A stretch of DNA of 64,000 nucleotides from Agromyces agglutinans (GCF_009647605.1 NZ_WJIF01000016.1:1-64000), one strand, 5' to 3'; positions 53,249-62,085 are shown, counted from the first letter of the stretch. The notes: generated by a model not told the origin, from the letters alone. Program-made: numbers and translations.

Positions 53249-54357
53249 GCGCGCACCTCCTCGCGGTCGGAGGACGTCTCACCGGGGCGGCCGGTGCCGG
53301 TGGAGTCGCTGCCGCCCGGGGCATCCGTCGCCTGCGAGACCGACCCGCGCGGACCGAATCTCGGGCGCCGCCGGTCGACCTGCCGACTCGTGTACACCGC
53401 GACGGCGGCGACGATGACGACCCCGCGCACGACGTCCTTCAGGAACGGGTTCACCTGCAGCACGCTCATCACGTTGTCGACGACCGCGAAGATCGCGACG
53501 CCGCCGATGGTGCCCCAGATCGAGCCGCGGCCGCCCATGAGCAGGGTGCCGCCGAGCACGACCGCGGCGATCGAGAGCAGGTCGTAGCCGCCCTGCGTGC
53601 CGACGGTCGGGCTGCCGACGCCGAGCCGGCTCGCGAGCAGCAGCCCGGCGAGTGCCGCCGAGATGGAGCAGAGCACGTGCGCCACGATCACGGGGCGCGC
53701 GGTGCGGATGCCCGACAGCCGGGCGACCTGCTCGTCGCCGCCGACCGCGTAGATGCGGTGGCCGGTGCGCGTGCGGGCGAGGAACAGCGCGGCGAGGAGC
53801 GCGACGAACAGCATGAGGAGCGTCGACACGGGGATCGGACCCACGCCGGTCGCGCCGATCAGCTGGAAGTCCCAGGGCACCGAGCCGCTCGTGCCCTGGT
53901 AGTTCGTGTCGAGGTAGCCCTTGATGATGAGGCCGGTGCCGAGCGTCGCGATGAAGCCGTTGACCTTGAGCTTGGAGACGATGAGCCCGTTCGCGAGCCC
54001 GATCAGGGCGGCGACCACGAGCACCACCAGCACCGCCATCGGGATGTTCGCCGGGTTGCCGGCCATGATGTCGGCGGCGATCAGGCTCGACAGGCTCACC
54101 ACGTACGGCACCGACAGGTCGAGCGACGCGCACAGGATCACGAGGGTCTGCCCGATCGCGACGAAGCCGAGCACGCTCATACCGGTCAGGATGTCGCGGA
54201 TGTTGCCCGCGCTGAAGAAGTTGCGGCCGATCGTGGCCAGCAGAACCGCGCCGATGACGATCACGGCGACGAGCGCGATGCCCACGATGAGCGACGCGTC
54301 GAGGCGGCGCCTGCGGCGCGGCCGGGCGGGTCGGGGTGCCGCGGAGGCGGCGCTCAC
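53245..54357 (-). CDS. Sugar ABC permease, RbsC-like
   Basis: A 370-residue permease with an Arg-rich N-terminus and 8-10 membrane segments: GFVAIGQTLVILCASLDLSV, VNGFIATLGTGLIIKGYL and LLSIAAVVLGGTLLMGGRGS. A 40-residue tail is rich in Arg, Gly and Ser. The GTG at 54357 overlaps the ATPase stop (GTGA). Confidence 0.9.
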   Translation of the reverse strand: MSAASAAPRPARPRRRRRLDASLIVGIALVAVIVIGAVLLATIGRNFFSAGNIRDILTGMSVLGFVAIGQTLVILCASLDLSVPYVVSLSSLIAADIMAGNPANIPMAVLVVLVVAALIGLANGLIVSKLKVNGFIATLGTGLIIKGYLDTNYQGTSGSVPWDFQLIGATGVGPIPVSTLLMLFVALLAALFLARTRTGHRIYAVGGDEQVARLSGIRTARPVIVAHVLCSISAALAGLLLASRLGVGSPTVGTQGGYDLLSIAAVVLGGTLLMGGRGSIWGTIGGVAIFAVVDNVMSVLQVNPFLKDVVRGVVIVAAVAVYTSRQVDRRRPRFGPRGSVSQATDAPGGSDSTGTGRPGETSSDREEVRA

Positions 54358-55922
54358 GACGCACCCCCCAGGTCCGCGACATCCGTGCCGCCGACGCGCA
54401 GCGTGCCGGTGGCCGCCGCGAGGATGGTCGCCTCGTCGCTGCGCGCGGGCAGCTCGGCGGAGGCGCGGCCGTCGTGCATGACCAGGATGCGATCGGACAT
54501 GCCGATCACCTCGGGCAGCTCGGACGAGATCATCAGGATCGCGACCCCTTCCTTCGCGAGTCGTCGCATGAGTCGGTAGACGGCGACCTTGGCGCCGACG
54601 TCGATGCCGCGCGTCGGCTCGTCGAGGAGCACGACGCGGGGCTTGGTCGCGAGCCACTTGGCGAGCACGACCTTCTGCTGGTTGCCGCCCGAGAGGTACT
54701 GCACCTCCTGGTCGACGCCCTGCGAGGCCACCTCGAGGCTCGTGAGGACGCCCGGGAGCTCGCGGCGAACCGCGCCGGTGCGACGCGAGAACACCGAGCG
54801 GATGACGAGCAGCGCGTTGTCGGCGATCGACTGGTTGAGGGCGAGGCCCTGCGCCTTGCGGTCCTCGGTGATGAGGGCGAGGCCCGCACGCACCGCCTGG
54901 CGGGCGCCGGTCACGCGCACCTCGCGGCCGTCGAGCCGCATCGATCCGCGCGTGAACGGCGCGACGCCGAAGACGGCCTCGACGAGCTCGGTGCGGCCCG
55001 ACCCCTGCAGGCCCGCGATGCCGACGATCTCGCCCGCGCGCACCTCGAGGTCGACGGCGTCGACGTAGTCGTTGCCCGCGCCGCGCAGTTCGAGGCGCGG
55101 CTCGCCGAGCTCGGTGCCCGGCTCGGCGTCGGGATAGTAGGCCTCGATCGGCCGGCCGACCATGCGGCGCACGAGCTCGTCGGTGTCGAGGTCGGCGGCG
55201 GGGTCGGTCGAGACGAGCGCGCCGTCCTTCAGCACGGTGATCGTGTCGCACAGGTCGAAGATCTCGCGCAGCCGGTGCGAGACGTAGAGGATCGCGACGC
55301 CGCGCTCCTGCAGCCGCCGGATGATCGAGTAGAGCAGCTCGACCTCGTGGTCGGCGAGCGCGGCCGTGGGCTCGTCCATCTGGATGACGCGGGCGTCGGT
55401 CGAGAGGCCCTTCACGATCTCGACGATCTGCTGCTCGGCGACGGTGAGGCTGCGCACCGGGGCATCCGCGTCGATGAAGTCGATGCCGAGCTCGTCGAGG
55501 AGCTCGCGCGTGCGGCGCACCATGCCCTTGCGATCGACGAACCCGCCCTTGCGCGGCTCACGGCCGAGGAAGACGTTCTCGGCGACGCTGCGCTCGGGCA
55601 GCAGGTTGAACTCCTGGAAGACGGTCGCGAGGCCCGCCTGCGCCGCCTCGACGGGGTGGTGGAAGTCGACGTCCGCGCCGCCGAGTCGCACCGTGCCGGC
55701 GTCGCGTTCGTACACGCCAGCGAGGATCTTCATGAACGTGGACTTGCCCGCGCCGTTCTCGCCGACGAGGCCGTGCACCTCGCCCGCACGCAGCTCGAGG
55801 CCGACGCCGCGCAGCACGGTCACACCGAAGAAGGACTTCTCGAGGCCGCTCGCGACGAGCACGGGCTCGGCGGTCGCCGTGCCCGTCGCTCCGCTCGCGC
55901 CCGGGTTCGTCTGGTCGCTCAC
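54354..55922 (-). CDS. Sugar ABC ATPase, RbsA/MglA-like (two ATPase domains)
   Basis: A 522-residue double ATPase. Domain 1 (about 20-245): Walker A GENGAGKST, signature LTVAEQQ, Walker B VIQMDEPTAAL. Domain 2 (about 260-505): degenerate Walker A GLQGSGRTE, signature LSGGNQQK, Walker B VVLLDEPTRGID. It powers uptake through the two permeases encoded downstream. GTG 55922 has GGAGG 7 nt upstream and overlaps the oxidoreductase stop by 4 bp. Confidence 0.93.
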   Translation of the reverse strand: MSDQTNPGASGATGTATAEPVLVASGLEKSFFGVTVLRGVGLELRAGEVHGLVGENGAGKSTFMKILAGVYERDAGTVRLGGADVDFHHPVEAAQAGLATVFQEFNLLPERSVAENVFLGREPRKGGFVDRKGMVRRTRELLDELGIDFIDADAPVRSLTVAEQQIVEIVKGLSTDARVIQMDEPTAALADHEVELLYSIIRRLQERGVAILYVSHRLREIFDLCDTITVLKDGALVSTDPAADLDTDELVRRMVGRPIEAYYPDAEPGTELGEPRLELRGAGNDYVDAVDLEVRAGEIVGIAGLQGSGRTELVEAVFGVAPFTRGSMRLDGREVRVTGARQAVRAGLALITEDRKAQGLALNQSIADNALLVIRSVFSRRTGAVRRELPGVLTSLEVASQGVDQEVQYLSGGNQQKVVLAKWLATKPRVVLLDEPTRGIDVGAKVAVYRLMRRLAKEGVAILMISSELPEVIGMSDRILVMHDGRASAELPARSDEATILAAATGTLRVGGTDVADLGGAS

Positions 55923-57031
55923 GCCGCCACCTCCGCCCACTCGCCGGATGCCGCCGAGGCGAGCACCGCCTCGGTCACGCGCACCGCGCGCAGCCCGTCG
56001 TCGAAGGTCGGCAGGCCTTCGGGGCGGTCGCCCGCGATGGCCGCGTAGACGTCGGCGACGAACGCGTTGAACGCGTCTTGATAGCCCATCGGATGCCCCG
56101 CCGGTACGAGCGAGAGGCGCGCCGCGTCGGCCGAGAGCCGGGCGGCGTCGCGCTCGACCAGCTGGGAGGCGTCGGTGCGCCCGATCCAGAGTCGCTCGGG
56201 CCGCTCCTGCTCGAAGCGGACGCTGGCCGCGGTGCCGCCGAGCTCGAGCACGAGCCCGTTCTTGTGCCCTGGCGCGACCTGGGAGACGAGCAGCGTGCCG
56301 ACCGCGCCGCCCTCGAGTTCGACGATGACGGCGACCAGGTCTTCAGTGGCGATGTCGGTGTTCTGCGACCGCTCGCCGTAGACCGTGCTCGTCACGGCGT
56401 TCAGGCGCGTGACGCGCGCGCCCGCGGTGAACTCGAGCAGGTCGACGAGATGGCTGCCGATGTCGGCGAAGGCGCGCGACGGCCCGCCGAGGCCGCGGTC
56501 GACGCGCCAGTCGTCGTCGTGGGGCGTCGCGAGCCAGTCCTGGAGGTAGGCGCCGTGCACGCTGACGAGCCGGCCCGCGTCGCCGCCCGCGATGCGCGCC
56601 CGCGCCTCGCGGGCCATCGGGTGGAAGCGGTACACGAAGGGCACTGCGGCGACGAGGCCCCGCTCGGCGGCGAGCGCCGTGAGTTCGGCCGCGGTCGCCG
56701 CGTCGGTCGCGAGCGGCTTCTCGCAGATGACGTGCTTGCCGGCCTCGAGGGCGGCACGAACGATGCGGGCGTGCGTGGCGTTCGGGGTGCAGACGTGCAC
56801 CACGTCGACATCGGCCGCCGCGTCGAGCAGGAGGTCGTCGAGCGAGTCGAAGGAGCGCTGCAGGCCGAGTCGGCCGGCCGCCTCCCGCGAGCGTTCGGGT
56901 GACGAGGATGCCCCGCCCGCGAGCTCGGCGCCCGCCGCCCGTGCCGCACGGGAATGCACGGCGGCCATGAAGCCGCCCCCGACGAAGCCGGCCCGTATCG
57001 TGCGGGCGGGAGCCGTGACATCCGTTGTCAT
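55919..57031 (-). CDS. Gfo/Idh/MocA-family oxidoreductase
   Basis: A 370-residue NAD(P)-dependent dehydrogenase: Rossmann motif FVGGGFMAAVHSRAARAAG (about 16-34), EKPLATDAATAAEL with the catalytic Lys, and DWRVDRGLGGPSRAFADIGSH in the substrate domain. It leads the operon 57031-48876 and presumably oxidises the imported sugar or a derivative before the epimerases act (inferred). ATG 57031 has no ribosome site; ATG 57049 is an alternative. Confidence 0.88.
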   Translation of the reverse strand: MTTDVTAPARTIRAGFVGGGFMAAVHSRAARAAGAELAGGASSSPERSREAAGRLGLQRSFDSLDDLLLDAAADVDVVHVCTPNATHARIVRAALEAGKHVICEKPLATDAATAAELTALAAERGLVAAVPFVYRFHPMAREARARIAGGDAGRLVSVHGAYLQDWLATPHDDDWRVDRGLGGPSRAFADIGSHLVDLLEFTAGARVTRLNAVTSTVYGERSQNTDIATEDLVAVIVELEGGAVGTLLVSQVAPGHKNGLVLELGGTAASVRFEQERPERLWIGRTDASQLVERDAARLSADAARLSLVPAGHPMGYQDAFNAFVADVYAAIAGDRPEGLPTFDDGLRAVRVTEAVLASAASGEWAEVAA

Positions 57032-57056
57032 GCGGACAGAGTGACACATGCTTCGC

Positions 57057-57084
57057 AGCTTTTGCTAGTCCCTCGTCAAAAGTT
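57057..57084. promoter_or_regulatory. Inverted repeat between the ROK gene and the sugar operon
   Basis: AGCTTTTG (57057-57064) and CAAAAGTT (57077-57084) form an inverted repeat with 12 bp between arms. It lies in the shared region between the divergent oxidoreductase and ROK genes, a likely ROK operator. Confidence 0.5.
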
Positions 57085-57146
57085 GTCCTCGTCGTGACAC
57101 TTTCGTGATGTTCGGGCAAGCGAAGGCGGTGTGCTTTACTCAGTGA

Positions 57147-58334
57147 ATGGTCGACATCAGCCGGGGATCCGCACTCGGCATCTCGGGGGCGAGCGAGCTG
57201 TTCCAGCTGCTCCGCGACGGCGTGCCCCGTACCCGCGCCTCGCTGGCGCAGGCGACCGGCCTCGCGCGATCGACCATCGCCGCGCGCGTCGACGAGCTCA
57301 TGCGACTCGGCCTCGTGACCCCCGTCGCCGACGCGGCCTCGACCGGCGGGCGACCCCCGTCGCAGTTTGCGCTGAACCCCGGCGCGCGCCTCGTGCTGGC
57401 CGCCGACCTGGGCGCCTCGCACGCCACGATCGCCCTCACCGACCTCGCCGGCACCGTGCTCGCGCGCCACGGCGAGCCGATGGACATCGCCGACGGCCCC
57501 GAGGCGGTGCTCGGCTGGATGGTCGACGCCGGCCGCGAGCTCGTCGACGGCCTCGGCCGCGACCGGCACGACCTCGTCGCCATCGGCATCGGCGTGCCCG
57601 GCCCGGTCGAGCACTCCACGGGGCGGCCGGTGAACCCGCCGATCATGCCCGGCTGGGATCGCTTCGACGTGCCCGGCTGGGTGCAGCAGCACCTCGAGGT
57701 GCCCGTGCTCGTCGACAACGACGTGAACATCATGGCCCTCGGCGAGCGCGCGCAGGCGTGGCCCGCCGTCGAGCACCTCGTCTTCGTCAAGGTCGCCACC
57801 GGCATCGGCTCGGGCGTCATCTCCGGAGGCCTCCTCCAGCGCGGGGCGCAGGGCATCGCGGGCGACATCGGCCACGTGCAGGTCGCCCGCGGCGCGGGCG
57901 TTCCCTGCCACTGCGGCAATCGCGGATGCCTCGAGGCCCTGGCCTCGGGCCCCGCCATCGCCCGCGCGCTCCGCGAACAGGGCGTCGCCGCGAACTCGGG
58001 CAGCGACGTCATCGACCTGGTCAAGCGCGGCGACCTCGATGCGATCCAGGCCGTTCGCCAGGCCGGCCGCGACATCGGCGAGGTGCTGACGGCCTGCGTG
58101 AGCCTGGTGAACCCGTCGGTCATCGCGATCGGCGGCTCGATGGCGCGGGCCGGCGAGCACCTCATCGCCGGCGTGCGCGAGGTCGTCTACACGCGCTCGA
58201 TGCCCCTCGCGACCGAGCACCTCGCGATCGTGCAGTCGGCGGCGGCGGCCGACGCAGCCGTGCTGGGCGCGAGCATGCTCGCGATCCACCACGCGCTCTC
58301 GCCCGAGGGCATCGACCAGCTCGCGGCCCGCTGA
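57147..58334 (+). CDS. ROK-family transcriptional regulator
   Basis: A 395-residue regulator: winged helix (TRASLAQATGLARSTIAARV, about 29-48), sugar-kinase-like domain with DLGASHATIALTDLAG and GIGVPGPVEHSTGRPVNPP, and the ROK zinc motif CHCGNRGCLEAL. Like NagC/XylR it should bind a sugar and control the divergent operon at 57031. A TTTACT box ends 7 nt before the ATG at 57147 and no Shine-Dalgarno site is present, so the mRNA may be leaderless. Confidence 0.88.
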   Translation: MVDISRGSALGISGASELFQLLRDGVPRTRASLAQATGLARSTIAARVDELMRLGLVTPVADAASTGGRPPSQFALNPGARLVLAADLGASHATIALTDLAGTVLARHGEPMDIADGPEAVLGWMVDAGRELVDGLGRDRHDLVAIGIGVPGPVEHSTGRPVNPPIMPGWDRFDVPGWVQQHLEVPVLVDNDVNIMALGERAQAWPAVEHLVFVKVATGIGSGVISGGLLQRGAQGIAGDIGHVQVARGAGVPCHCGNRGCLEALASGPAIARALREQGVAANSGSDVIDLVKRGDLDAIQAVRQAGRDIGEVLTACVSLVNPSVIAIGGSMARAGEHLIAGVREVVYTRSMPLATEHLAIVQSAAAADAAVLGASMLAIHHALSPEGIDQLAAR

Positions 58335-58393
58335 GCCGCGGTCCGGCCGACCGGTCGTGCAAGGCCGCGGGCCCCGCACGACCGCGCCCGTCG

Positions 58394-58816
58394 TCATGCG
58401 AGCACGAGGGTCACGCACAGCAGCAGCACCGCCAGCCCGATCAGCACGGCGCGGAGCACGATGATCGACTCCCAGCGTGCCTGCAGCGCGCGGGCGTCGG
58501 ACGGCACCTCGTCGCTCAGCGCGGCAGCGGTGAGCGTCTTGTTGATGGGTGCCGAGATGCGGGCGAAGAGCGCGAGCCAGGTGAGCAGCAGCACGAGTGC
58601 AGCGACCGACAGCGTGGCGGTCGCCGCCGTTCCCCATGCGATCGCAACGCCCGCGGTCGCGGCGGTGAGCACCGTGCCGAGGATGCCGGTGACCGGCAGT
58701 CGCCGGTCACCGTAGTGGTGGCCTCGGCCGACGACCTGCACCATGCTTCGGTCGTCGAGCTCGGCGTAGACGGGGCGCAGCACGAGCGCCGCGACCACGT
58801 CGGTGCCGAAGATCAC
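58394..58816 (-). CDS. DUF1772-family membrane protein (see overlapping leader/frameshift)
   Basis: A 140-residue reading from GTG 58816 with three membrane segments: IFGTDVVAALVLRPVYAELD, RRLPVTGILGTVLTAATAGV and a final LRAVLIGLAVLLLCVTLVLA. This is the DUF1772 (anthrone-oxygenase-like) layout, but the usual N-terminal membrane helix is missing. That helix is encoded just upstream in another frame (58813-58869). Function unknown. It is divergent from a TetR gene. Confidence 0.65.
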   Translation of the reverse strand: MIFGTDVVAALVLRPVYAELDDRSMVQVVGRGHHYGDRRLPVTGILGTVLTAATAGVAIAWGTAATATLSVAALVLLLTWLALFARISAPINKTLTAAALSDEVPSDARALQARWESIIVLRAVLIGLAVLLLCVTLVLA

Positions 58817-58869
58817 GGCCAGTTGAGGACGGCGACGATCGCGGCGACGGCGGTGATGATGAGTTCCAT
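58813..58869 (-). CDS. 18-codon overlapping frame encoding the missing DUF1772 helix
   Basis: MELIITAVAAIVAVLNWP starts at ATG 58869 after AGGAGCCGAA, the best ribosome site nearby. It looks like the first half of the DUF1772 N-terminal helix and ends at TGA overlapping the GTG of the next frame (GTGA). Either one base has been gained or lost (frameshift), or this is a coupled leader. Confidence 0.5.
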   Translation of the reverse strand: MELIITAVAAIVAVLNWP

Positions 58870-58890
58870 TTCGGCTCCTGATCCGTAAGT

Positions 58891-58922
58891 GTTAGCGACG
58901 CTAGCGGTTAGCACTGCTAACC
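58891..58922. promoter_or_regulatory. Two TetR-type operators and leaderless promoter
   Basis: GTTAGCGACGCTAGC (58891-58905) and GGTTAGCACTGCTAACC (58906-58922, perfect) abut each other; both follow TTAGC-N3-GCTAA. The -10 TAACCT (58918-58923) of the TetR gene overlaps the second and ends 6 nt before its ATG. Confidence 0.75.
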
Positions 58923-58929
58923 TAGCTTC

Positions 58930-59490
58930 ATGGCACGGAATGCGCAAGAGATCGACCGACGCCGCGACCGCGAGCGCCGCATCGTCGACACGACGCGCCG
59001 CATCGCCGAGGAAGAGGGGTGGGCCGCGGTCACGGTGCGCCGACTCGCCGACGAGATGGGCTTCAGCCAGCCGATCCTGTACCGCCTCTTCCCGGGCGGG
59101 CGCGACGAGATCGTCGGGCGCCTCGTGCTCGAGGGGTACGCCGACCTCACGGCGCGCATGACATCGCCCGACGACGATCTGCGGCACCTGATCGCCGGTT
59201 ACCTCGAGTTCGCGCGATCGAACCCGGCCATCTACGAAGCGATGGCCTCGTTCCGCACGGACTTCGCGTTCGCCGCGGGCGACACGCCCGAATCCCTCGT
59301 CGAAGGGTTCGCGGTCCTCCAGCGGGCCGTCGGTGGACGCGACGCGACGGAGCGCACCGTGCGGGCCGAACTCCTGTGGAGCCTCCTCCACGGGGTGGGG
59401 CTCCTCTCGTCGAACGGACGACTCGACGACGCGCTCGACGACGCTCGCGAGAACACGATCGCCGACCTCTTCGCGACCCCGCCCGGATAG
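58930..59490 (+). CDS. TetR-family regulator
   Basis: A 186-residue repressor: HTH in the first 50 residues (AAVTVRRLADEMGFSQPILY, about 32-51) and a helical ligand domain with YLEFARSNPAIYEAMASFRT. It is divergent from the DUF1772 gene, and the two operators between them suggest it controls both. No ribosome site is seen; the mRNA is probably leaderless. Confidence 0.88.
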   Translation: MARNAQEIDRRRDRERRIVDTTRRIAEEEGWAAVTVRRLADEMGFSQPILYRLFPGGRDEIVGRLVLEGYADLTARMTSPDDDLRHLIAGYLEFARSNPAIYEAMASFRTDFAFAAGDTPESLVEGFAVLQRAVGGRDATERTVRAELLWSLLHGVGLLSSNGRLDDALDDARENTIADLFATPPG

Positions 59491-59553
59491 CGGCTCGCCG
59501 GGCATCGGTCGCGTCGCGTGATTCCCGCCGGTGGCGGCGAGTACGCTCGGAAC

Positions 59554-60273
59554 GTGCCAGAACCGTTCGCGCTCTTCGACCTCGAGGAGTACACGCCCCC
59601 GGTGCACGCAGCGGTCGCCGTCGAACGCGCGCCCCTGCCGCACGAGCGGCGCATCGTCGCCGACTCGGGCGACCGGGTCGCCTGGCTGCGGGCACGGTCG
59701 CGCGGGGTCACCGCGACCGACGCGGCCAAGCTGTCGAGCCGCCAGGCCGTGCGCTCGGCCGCGTGGGAGAAGCTGCACGGCTCCGGCGGACGGAGCTTCG
59801 GCGGCAGCCGGTTCACCGACCACGGCCGCGAGCGCGAACCCGTCATCGCCGAGTGGGTGCGACGCGAGCACGGCATCGACCCGTCGGGCCTCCTGTTCCA
59901 CGCCGAGAGCGACCCCAGGCACCTCGCGACCCCCGACGGCCTCGCCGTGCGAGCGGGCGGCGCGCTCGAGCTGTGCGAGATCAAGACGACGGCCAAGCCC
60001 TGGCGCGGCATCCCCCGCGGATACCTCCGCCAGGTGTGGTGGCAGCAGTACGTGCTCGGCGCCGAGCGCACCCTCGTCGTGTGGGAACGCCACGACGGGT
60101 TCATCCCCGTGGGCGATCCCGAGTGCCGATGGGTCGACCGCGACGACGACCAGATCCAGATCCTCGTCGGCCTCGCCGAGCACCTGCTCGCACTGATCGC
60201 CCCGACGGCCCCGCCGCTGGCTCCGCCCGACGGCCGCGACCGGGGGTTCTACCGGCCCGGGCCGCTCGCGTGA
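59554..60273 (+). CDS. YqaJ-family (lambda-exonuclease-like) nuclease
   Basis: A 239-residue PD-(D/E)XK nuclease. RSRGVTATDAAKLSSRQAVR, GREREPVIAEWVRREHG (Glu), ATPDGLAVR (Asp) and LELCEIKTTAKPW (E-x-K) line up with YqaJ/lambda-exonuclease-type active sites. It is coupled to a hydrolase gene by a 4-bp overlap and no phage genes are near. GTG 59554 is chosen because TACGCT (59542-59547) ends 6 nt before it, as in a leaderless gene. Confidence 0.78.
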   Translation: MPEPFALFDLEEYTPPVHAAVAVERAPLPHERRIVADSGDRVAWLRARSRGVTATDAAKLSSRQAVRSAAWEKLHGSGGRSFGGSRFTDHGREREPVIAEWVRREHGIDPSGLLFHAESDPRHLATPDGLAVRAGGALELCEIKTTAKPWRGIPRGYLRQVWWQQYVLGAERTLVVWERHDGFIPVGDPECRWVDRDDDQIQILVGLAEHLLALIAPTAPPLAPPDGRDRGFYRPGPLA

Positions 60274-61058
60274 GCACCCTGCTGATCCACGGCCTCGGGG
60301 CCGATCGCCGTCAACCGCTCGAACTGTTCAGCCCCGTGCTCGCCGCGATCGACGCCGCGACCGGCCAGGTCGTCGCCGTCGACGTCCGGGCGCACGGCAC
60401 CTCGCACGAGGTGGGATCCCCCGCCGACTTCGCGCTCGACCGGCTCGCCGCCCAGGTCGCCGAGGCCGCCCTGGCCGAGTTCTCCGCCGAAGCCGCCGCC
60501 GAGCCGGTGACCGTGATCGGCATCTCGATGGGTGCGGCGATCGCCCTCCGACTCGCAGCCGACGCCCTGCTGCCGGTCGAGCGCGCCGTGTTCGTGCGAC
60601 CGTCGTTCGACGACACGTCGCTGCCCGATCACCTGCGGGTCTTCCCCGTCATCGGCGATCTCCTGCACGACGGCGGCGCCGGTGCCGTCGACCAGTTCCG
60701 CGAGACCGAGCTGTTCCACGCCGTCGCCGCGCAGTCCCGTGCGGGTGCCGCGGCGCTGCTCGCGCAGTTCTCGGCACCGCTCGCGGTCGAACGTGCGATG
60801 CGCCTGGTCGAGGTGCCGCGCAACCGCGCGTTCGCCGACGAGTCCGAGCTCGCGGAGATCTCCGGCCGCGGCATCCGTTCGCTCGTCCTCGGCGCCGAGA
60901 ACGACCCGGTGCATCCGCTCGAGCTCGCCGAGCGCTGGGCCGGCGCGCTCGACGCGCCGCTCGAGACGGTTCCGCCGCGCGACCGCGGTCAGCCCGCGCA
61001 GACGGCCGCGATGCGCGACGCGGTCGGCCGCTGGCTCGCACTCACGGCGCGGATGTAG
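60270..61058 (+). CDS. Alpha/beta hydrolase
   Basis: A 262-residue hydrolase: LLIHGLGADRRQPLELFSPV (oxyanion region), nucleophile Ser in VIGISMGAAIALRLA and acid in LVLGAENDPVHPLELA. The final His, expected near the C-terminal DRGQPAQTAAM, is not clear, so activity is uncertain. GTG 60270 overlaps the nuclease stop (GTGA). Its last 17 bases overlap the convergent ArsR-type gene. Confidence 0.75.
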   Translation: MSTLLIHGLGADRRQPLELFSPVLAAIDAATGQVVAVDVRAHGTSHEVGSPADFALDRLAAQVAEAALAEFSAEAAAEPVTVIGISMGAAIALRLAADALLPVERAVFVRPSFDDTSLPDHLRVFPVIGDLLHDGGAGAVDQFRETELFHAVAAQSRAGAAALLAQFSAPLAVERAMRLVEVPRNRAFADESELAEISGRGIRSLVLGAENDPVHPLELAERWAGALDAPLETVPPRDRGQPAQTAAMRDAVGRWLALTARM

Positions 61059-62085
61059 CACCCGCACCCGCGCCCACGCCCGCGCCCACGCCCACGCCCG
61101 TGCCCACACCTGCACCCGCGCCCGCACCCGCACCCGCACCCGCGAGGAGGCCCGTGCCGAGCTCCGACCGCAGGTACAGCACGCTGCGCCCGTACCTCGT
61201 CGCCGTGAGCAGGCCCGCCTCGCGGAGCACGCGCAGGTGCTGGTTCACCGCCGACGGCGTGACCCCGAGGCGCACCGCGAGTTCGGTCGACGAGGCCGGC
61301 TCGCCGAGCGCGGCGAGGAGGCCCGCCCGCGTCTCGCCGAGCACGGCCGCGACGGCGGCCGGATTGCTCACCGGTTCGGTCTCCCAGAGCGCGCCCTGTC
61401 CTCGAGCGGGGTAGAGCAGCATCGGCGGGCCGTCGCCGACCGGGGCCGAGCTGCGGCGCGTGAACATCGTCGGGATGAGCGTGAGCCCGTCGCCGCCGAT
61501 CGGCCGCTCCCGAACCGTCGGATCGGTGAGGCGGATGGCCAGCACGCCGTGCTCGTACTCGACGCGAGGGCTCAGCCCGTTCAGCATCGGCGCGAGGCCC
61601 GATTGCGCGACCTGCCGGCCGCGGTAGACGATGTCGGCTTCGAGCACGGCGCGCATCCGCGGCCAGTACGGCTCGAAGCATCCGGCCCAGAGTTCGCGCA
61701 GCGCCCGCTCGATGCGGCGCAACGCGCGCGTCGGCGAGCCGCGGAACACCGGCGGCACCTCGCCGAAGACGGCCTCGAGCTCGGCCCGGAACACCTCGGG
61801 CGGCGTCGCGAGCAGTGCGGCGAACTCGTCGTCGAGGCGCGTGAGCGGCGAAGCCGGCCGGGGGTTCAGGAAGTCGGGGATCCAGCCCCGCTCGTCGACG
61901 AGCGCCAGCAGCGTCTCGAGGTCGAGTCGCTCGCGCGCCGCCTCGGTTCGGCGCAGCCAGCCGAGCTGGAGCGGGAAGAGCGACGGATCGGTGATCGCGC
62001 GCAACGAGAGGCCGAGCTCGGTCAACGGGGAGATGCCGAAGCGGATCGCGCCGATGTCGTCCTCGGTGAGCAGGTACCGCAACAT
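61042..62085 (-). CDS. DUF5937/ArsR-type transcriptional regulator
   Basis: A 347-residue protein. The N-terminal part (YLLTEDDIGAIRFGISPLTE) is the DUF5937 domain often linked to an ArsR winged helix, here GEPASSTELAVRLGVTPSAV and NQHLRVLREAGLLTATRYGR. The C-terminus is a Gly-Ala/Gly-Val low-complexity run coded by a hexamer repeat (61059-61142). It faces an MFS gene; a TAGCGT box ends 8 nt before the ATG (leaderless). It probably regulates the divergent pump (inferred). Confidence 0.82.
   Translation of the reverse strand: MLRYLLTEDDIGAIRFGISPLTELGLSLRAITDPSLFPLQLGWLRRTEAARERLDLETLLALVDERGWIPDFLNPRPASPLTRLDDEFAALLATPPEVFRAELEAVFGEVPPVFRGSPTRALRRIERALRELWAGCFEPYWPRMRAVLEADIVYRGRQVAQSGLAPMLNGLSPRVEYEHGVLAIRLTDPTVRERPIGGDGLTLIPTMFTRRSSAPVGDGPPMLLYPARGQGALWETEPVSNPAAVAAVLGETRAGLLAALGEPASSTELAVRLGVTPSAVNQHLRVLREAGLLTATRYGRSVLYLRSELGTGLLAGAGAGAGAGAGVGTGVGVGAGVGAGAGATSAP
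61059..61142. repeat. Hexamer-based low-complexity repeat
   Basis: Imperfect copies of a GCACCC/GCCCAC hexamer encode the Gly-Ala/Gly-Val tail of the DUF5937/ArsR regulator, similar in type to the sugar porter repeat at 11062-11115. Confidence 0.8.

Noticed and set aside
59554-60273. Prophage remnant around the YqaJ-type gene
   Set aside because: No integrase, phage structural genes, att repeats or composition change are seen around it.
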